Positions 59,841-64,000 of a DNA stretch of 64,000 nucleotides are shown here, piece after piece (position 1 is the stretch's first letter; each line of letters begins with the position of its first letter). Source of the DNA: Paenibacillus_AA sp045062745 (GTDB lineage: Bacteria; Bacillota; Bacilli; Paenibacillales; NBRC-103111); contig NZ_JBJGED010000001.1 in assembly GCF_045062745.1 (NCBI RefSeq), positions 1-64,000 on the forward strand. The letters run 5' to 3'. The notes beneath the pieces were generated by a model. That model had not been told where the DNA came from, did not search any database, and worked only from the letters and a program-made list of their open reading frames with translations. The translations under genes were made by a program, and so were the position numbers.

Positions 59841-61361
59841 ATGAAGAAATGGTCTATCGCTTTAAGCACGCTTATGCTGTGCACGACGCTGCTCGCCGCT
59901 TGCTCGGGCAAATCGGCGGAGCCGTCCCCCGACGCCGGTGGAACCTCCAAGCCAGCCGCGGCCGAGAAACCGAAGAACACGTTCACGATGCTGCTCGAAG
60001 CCCATCCGAACTGGCCGTACAACAAAGATTGGCCGGTCTGGAAGACGATCGAGGAGAAAACCGGCGCTACGTTCCAGGTTCAGCTGCCGTCCGGGGAATT
60101 GAAGGACACGATCAATTTGAACGTCGCTTCCGGCAATATGCCCGACATCACCTTTTTCGCCAGCCGGGCCGACGCCGATAAGTTCGGGCAGCAAGGCGTG
60201 CTCGCCGACATTCTCGAGTATAAGAACGTGATGCCGAATCTGACCGCGTGGATGAAGAAATACCCGGACATCGCCAAAGCCGCTCTCGCAGCCAACGGCA
60301 AAATGTACATGCTGCCGAATGAAGGCTTCGGCGAGACGAACCGCATCATTTGGATGTACCGGCAAGACATTTTCGACAAACATGGCCTGAAGCCGCCTAC
60401 AACATACGAGGAGTTCATCACCGTAGGGAAAAAGCTCAAGGAGCTGTATCCGAACAGCTTCCCGTTCGCCTTCCGCACCGGCCCTTCGCTTACGATCATG
60501 AACTACACCTCGGCCCAGTTCGGCACGACGAACACGTTCTTCCTCGACGAGAAGACGAAGAAGGTGCGCTACGGTCCGATCGAGGACGACTTCAAGAAGA
60601 TGGTCGAATTCTTCCATCGGATGAATAAGGAAGGTCTCATCCCGCCCGACTGGCTGACGCTGAACGTGCAGCAATGGCAGAACATGGTCTCGAACGACCA
60701 GACGTTCATGATTCTCGACTATATCGGCCGGCTCGACCTGTTCAACATCCCGATGAAAAAGACGAACCCGGCGTTCAACCTGGCGTTCATGCCGCCTCCG
60801 GCCGGGATTCCCGGCTCTGCCGTCAATCCGTACACGCATTTCATCGAATCGGGCGTGACCTTCTCCGCGAAATCAAAAAAAGTGAAGGAAGCGATGCAAG
60901 CCTACGACTGGTTCTACAGCGAAGAAGCAAAGCAGCTGATGAGCTGGGGGACGGGCGACGAGGTGTATATCACGGAGAACGGGAAGAAGAAGCTGCGGCC
61001 CGAATTCCTCGACGTCTCGGACGTGCGCAAGAAGACGGGGCTCGCGACGAACGGAACCTACACGTGGTTCGACTACGACGCGCATCTAGTCCCTGCAACC
61101 CCCGAGCAGCGGGCGGCCTACGACCAGGCGCGCAAGTACGACAGCGTGTACCGCGTGAAGCCGCAGTTCAACGAAGGCGAGCTGTCGACCGTCGCGCTGC
61201 TGCAGACCGCGGTCGACAAGCACCGTACGGAGCAGCTCACCCGCTTCGTCCTGGGCGAGCGCCCGCTCGACCAGTGGGATCAATACGTAGCCGAGGCCAA
61301 GAAGATCGGCGTCGACGAGCTGATGAAGCTGACGCAGACCGCCTACGATCGGCTGAAGTAA
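59841..61361 (+). CDS. Sugar ABC importer B, extracellular solute-binding lipoprotein
   Basis: 506 residues. The lipoprotein signal ends LLAAC, with Cys21 lipidated, followed by a short Pro/Ser/Ala tether. The binding domain includes KTIEEKTGATFQVQLPSGEL, MPDITFFASRADADKFGQQG and IWMYRQDIFDKHGLKPPTTY, as in LipO/YtcQ-like proteins. AAGGAGAGG lies upstream of the ATG. It is last in the operon, with no strong terminator; a GC-rich hairpin at 61405 may end transcription. The ligand is unknown. Confidence 0.93.
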   Translation: MKKWSIALSTLMLCTTLLAACSGKSAEPSPDAGGTSKPAAAEKPKNTFTMLLEAHPNWPYNKDWPVWKTIEEKTGATFQVQLPSGELKDTINLNVASGNMPDITFFASRADADKFGQQGVLADILEYKNVMPNLTAWMKKYPDIAKAALAANGKMYMLPNEGFGETNRIIWMYRQDIFDKHGLKPPTTYEEFITVGKKLKELYPNSFPFAFRTGPSLTIMNYTSAQFGTTNTFFLDEKTKKVRYGPIEDDFKKMVEFFHRMNKEGLIPPDWLTLNVQQWQNMVSNDQTFMILDYIGRLDLFNIPMKKTNPAFNLAFMPPPAGIPGSAVNPYTHFIESGVTFSAKSKKVKEAMQAYDWFYSEEAKQLMSWGTGDEVYITENGKKKLRPEFLDVSDVRKKTGLATNGTYTWFDYDAHLVPATPEQRAAYDQARKYDSVYRVKPQFNEGELSTVALLQTAVDKHRTEQLTRFVLGERPLDQWDQYVAEAKKIGVDELMKLTQTAYDRLK

Positions 61362-61402
61362 GCACTAAGCACATATGGAGTGCGTAATAGGGATGGAAAG
61401 AA

Positions 61403-61435
61403 GGGGCTAGCCGAATTAGGGCTATGCCCCCTCAA
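61403..61435. terminator. Hairpin between convergent importers B and C
   Basis: GGGGCTAGCC pairs with GGGCTATGCCCC (one bulge) around a short loop. There is no T run, so termination strength is doubtful. It is the only stable structure in the 95-bp space. Confidence 0.5.
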
Positions 61436-61456
61436 CCTTACGAGCGGTCGTCATCT

Positions 61457-62341
61457 CTACCCTTTGACACTCCCAAGCACGATCCCTTTTACAAAAAACT
61501 TCTGGAGGAACGGATACACCGCAATGATCGGCAGAGCGCCGAGGAAGATTTGCGCCGACTTGACGGTCTGATTGGACAGCTGCTTCATGAGCTCGACTTC
61601 GCTGTCCGACATGGCGCTCATGTCCTGCTGGATGATGACGGTCTGCAGGTAGCTCTGCAGCGGATAATGGGTCGGATCGTTCATATAGATCAGCCCGTCG
61701 AACCACGCGTTCCAGTGGCTGACCATCGTGAACAGCAGCACCGTCGCCAGCACCGGCTTCGACAGCGGGATGAACAAGCTCCAGAGAGTCCGGAGGTGTC
61801 CCGCGCCGTCGATAAACGCGGCCTCCTCCAGTTCCTTAGGCAGCCCGCGAAAAAAGTTCAACAGCAAAATCATATTGAACACCGGTACCGCGCCCGGCAG
61901 CACCAACGCCCAGATCGTATCCATCAATCCGGTATTCTTCACGGTCATGTACGTGGGGATGAGACCCCCGCCGAACAAGATCGTCACGAAAAAATACCAA
62001 ACGTACACGGTCCGGTACTTGAATTCCCGCGGTTCCTTGGAGAGCGGATACGCAATCAGCACGCACATGACCATATTGATGGCCGTGCCTAGCAAGAGTC
62101 GTTGCAGCGACACTCCGAAGGAGCGGGTAAACTCTGCTTTATTTAAGACGAAGGCATACGCCTTCGTCGTGAATTCGATCGGCCACAGCCCCACCCGCCC
62201 CGCCGCAGCGGCCCCGCTCGAGCTGAACGACACCGCCAGGACGTGGATGATCGGGAAGAGGCATAGAAAGGCGAGCAGCGCCAAAAATGCATAATTGCTG
62301 ATCAGGAACAGCCTGCGGCCTATGGACGGGCTCTCTACCAT
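61457..62341 (-). CDS. Sugar ABC importer C, permease 2 (YtcP-type)
   Basis: 294 residues with six membrane helices (LISNYAFLALLAFLCLFPII first). The EAA-loop region is LEEAAFIDGAGHLRTLWSLF, and the C-terminal signature is YPFLQKFFVKGIVLGSVKG. AGGAGGG lies eight bases before ATG 62341. It is last in a minus-strand operon SBP-permease-permease, convergent with importer B. Confidence 0.93.
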   Translation of the reverse strand: MVESPSIGRRLFLISNYAFLALLAFLCLFPIIHVLAVSFSSSGAAAAGRVGLWPIEFTTKAYAFVLNKAEFTRSFGVSLQRLLLGTAINMVMCVLIAYPLSKEPREFKYRTVYVWYFFVTILFGGGLIPTYMTVKNTGLMDTIWALVLPGAVPVFNMILLLNFFRGLPKELEEAAFIDGAGHLRTLWSLFIPLSKPVLATVLLFTMVSHWNAWFDGLIYMNDPTHYPLQSYLQTVIIQQDMSAMSDSEVELMKQLSNQTVKSAQIFLGALPIIAVYPFLQKFFVKGIVLGSVKG

Positions 62342-62374
62342 GCTGCTATCCCTCCTGTTGTTGGACGTTGGACG

Positions 62375-63271
62375 TCAAAAGATGCGGTAATTGGCGAAAC
62401 GGCTGGCGAGTCCGTACGAAACCGAGATCAGGATCAGGGAGACGACCGATTTCAACAGCCCTACTGCCGTAGATAAGCTGTATTGGGCATCCAGCAAGCC
62501 CATCCGATACACCATCGTGTCGATAATGTCCCCGCTCTCGTACACATAGGGACTGTACAGATTGAAGATTTGCTCGAACCCGGCGTTCAGCACTTGGCCG
62601 AGACTGAGCGTCATCAGCAGGACGATAACCGGCCGGATGCCGGGCAGCGTAATGTGCCACGTCTGGCGCCAGCGCCCCGCGCCATCGATGACGGCCGACT
62701 CATACAGCGCCGGATCGACGCTGGACAAGGCCGCCAAGTAGACGATCGTGCTGAAGCCGAATTCCTTCCACTCGTTCGAGATGACGATCGTGTAGGGGAA
62801 CCAATCGTTGTCGCCGAGGAAGAAGATGGGCTGGATCCCTACCCAACCGAGCATTTGGTTCACAATCCCCTGGCCGGGGGACAGGATGTCGATGAGAATG
62901 CCGGCCAGGATCGTCCAGGACAGGAAGTGAGGCAAGTAGATCATCGTCTGGACCGTCCGCTTGAACGCGGCGCGGCTCACTTCGTTCAGCAGGATGGCCG
63001 TGAAGATCGGGACGACCAGTCCGGCGACGATCTTCATCACGGCAATGAAGATGGTGTTCCAGAACACCTCGAGCGTGCTGGGCAGCGAGAACATGTATTC
63101 GAAGTTGCGCCAGCCCACCCAGGTCGAGCTCATGATGCCTCTCGCCGGCATGTATTTCTGAAACGCCATCACCAGTCCGCCCAAGGGAATGTAATGATAG
63201 ATGAACACGATGATCGCGCCAGGCAGGATCATAAGATGGAGCGGGAGCTCCCTGAGACGTTTGGCGTTCAT
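62375..63271 (-). CDS. Sugar ABC importer C, permease 1 (LplB-type)
   Basis: 298 residues with six membrane helices (LHLMILPGAIIVFIYHYIPL first). The EAA loop is YESAVIDGAGRWRQTWHITL. GGAGGAGGG precedes ATG 63271. It lies 64 bp after the binding protein and 33 bp before permease 2. As in importers A and B, no ATPase is encoded. Confidence 0.93.
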   Translation of the reverse strand: MNAKRLRELPLHLMILPGAIIVFIYHYIPLGGLVMAFQKYMPARGIMSSTWVGWRNFEYMFSLPSTLEVFWNTIFIAVMKIVAGLVVPIFTAILLNEVSRAAFKRTVQTMIYLPHFLSWTILAGILIDILSPGQGIVNQMLGWVGIQPIFFLGDNDWFPYTIVISNEWKEFGFSTIVYLAALSSVDPALYESAVIDGAGRWRQTWHITLPGIRPVIVLLMTLSLGQVLNAGFEQIFNLYSPYVYESGDIIDTMVYRMGLLDAQYSLSTAVGLLKSVVSLILISVSYGLASRFANYRIF

Positions 63272-63335
63272 TGCTGCCGCCCTCCTCCGTCATATTTCCG
63301 AGCGTCCCCTGTACATCGGCACGTCGGGCTGCGCC

Positions 63336-64000
63336 TTACTTTTGCTTCGAGTACCATTCGTTCACTTCTTTGGTGATCAAGTCTCCGCCTTGCTTTTTCC
63401 AGTCGGCCACATACTTGTCGAACGCATCGATGCCCAAGTTCCCCGTAATGATCTTCACGAAGGTCTCGTTCTTCAATTTGTCCAATTGCTGCGTCCGCTC
63501 CACCATCGTCGGCGTAGGCGTGCTGTAGAACAAGTTCGTCACGAACCGGTTGTCTTTAATAATCTGATCGATGATACCCGCCGAGCCGCCCGGACCGTTC
63601 TGCGCGAACTCGCCCCAGACGTTTTTCTGCCCGTTCTTGTACAGCATGATTTTGTCGTACACCTTTTTCTTCTCGGGGGCCAGGTCTTCCGGCTTCAGCT
63701 TGCCGTCCAGAACGGCGGTAGCCTGGCGGTAGTTCTCGATGTTGTTGTCCGGCAAGTAGATCTTCACCGGCGAGTAAGTCCATAGTGCGGATTGATCGGT
63801 TACGCTAGGCACGATGTATTTGTAGTAAACCTCTTCCGACTTGTTGTAATAGTACGTTTGCAGCCAGAAGTCCATCATTTTGAAGATCGCTTCCGGATGT
63901 TTGGTCCCCTTCTTCACGACCCAGTAGTAGCCGAACGTGTTGAGCGGCAGTCCGGCCTGGAACGGTTTCCCGTCGACAGTCGTCGGCATCGGATAGGCCT
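63336..64000 (-). CDS. Sugar ABC importer C, solute-binding protein, partial (5' end outside window)
   Basis: The last ~221 residues of a family 1 extracellular solute-binding protein. LPLNTFGYYWVVKKGTKHPE and the C-terminal LGIDAFDKYVADWKKQGGDL with EVNEWYSKQ are typical of LipO-like lipoproteins of this importer class. The frame is open to the window edge, so the signal peptide and lipobox are not visible. The importer's regulator is presumably further upstream, outside the window. Confidence 0.9.
   Translation of the reverse strand, partial: AYPMPTTVDGKPFQAGLPLNTFGYYWVVKKGTKHPEAIFKMMDFWLQTYYYNKSEEVYYKYIVPSVTDQSALWTYSPVKIYLPDNNIENYRQATAVLDGKLKPEDLAPEKKKVYDKIMLYKNGQKNVWGEFAQNGPGGSAGIIDQIIKDNRFVTNLFYSTPTPTMVERTQQLDKLKNETFVKIITGNLGIDAFDKYVADWKKQGGDLITKEVNEWYSKQK

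Overview
The window comes from a high-GC endospore-forming firmicute of the Paenibacillaceae (Paenibacillus or Cohnella type). The signs are: a glgBCDA glycogen operon; a sigI-rsgI pair; an infC-rpmI-rplT operon behind an L20-type leader; a leucine-type T-box before ilvB; frequent TTG starts with strong Shine-Dalgarno sequences; and several sugar importers made of one lipoprotein and two permeases with no ATPase gene, paired with very large membrane-anchored AraC regulators. No rRNA, tRNA, CRISPR array, prophage or insertion sequence was seen. This is ordinary chromosome with dense intergenic structure.

Layout. 1-2705 (minus): a GH13 neopullulanase-like amylase followed by a second, partial glgC. 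2917-9300 (plus): membrane AraC regulator, G-rich spacer, cre site, then sugar importer A. 9275-15097 (minus): glgB-glgC-glgD-glgA, with a divergent GH15-like gene at 15365-16420. 16490-25832: Uma2 nuclease, HelD, a candidate small RNA, an MFS/oxidoreductase/acetyltransferase operon, a ferredoxin-type aldo/keto reductase and an orphan histidine kinase. 26031-31374: rsgI-sigI, small conserved proteins, Hsp20, gcvH, a thioredoxin-like protein and a peroxiredoxin. 31505-39984: branched-chain amino-acid genes (ilvB-ilvN-ilvC-leuA, leuB) with a plus-strand aminotransferase set among them. 40116-42480: AraC regulator, then rplT-rpmI-infC. 42483-47109: a group of three glycosyltransferases and a PAP2 phosphatase. 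47240-55311: trmB, small unknowns, a radical SAM protein, a lipoprotein cytochrome c, an mnmM-like gene, manA, a TSUP transporter, a glycosidase-like barrel and signal peptidase I. 55370-64000: a second membrane AraC regulator with importer B, then convergent importer C, cut by the window end.

The main theme is sugar uptake and storage. Importers A and B each carry a near-consensus CcpA (cre) site upstream and probably borrow a shared MsmX-type ATPase encoded elsewhere. Imported oligosaccharides would be cut by the amylase and GH15-like enzyme, and surplus glucose-1-phosphate would go through GlgC/D-GlgA-GlgB to glycogen. No glycogen phosphorylase gene is visible here.

The most interesting non-coding signals are these. 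(1) A three-copy family of about 56-60 bp hairpin elements sits between genes of two unrelated operons, always in the same orientation to transcription. (2) Long inverted repeats flank ilvC on both sides. (3) A promoter-to-terminator unit of about 144 nt without a convincing gene lies at 19612-19792. (4) The infC promoter has its -35 box in the loop of a perfect 12-bp palindrome, and infC starts with AUU. (5) A G-quadruplex-type G-rich repeat lies between a regulator and the importer beside it.
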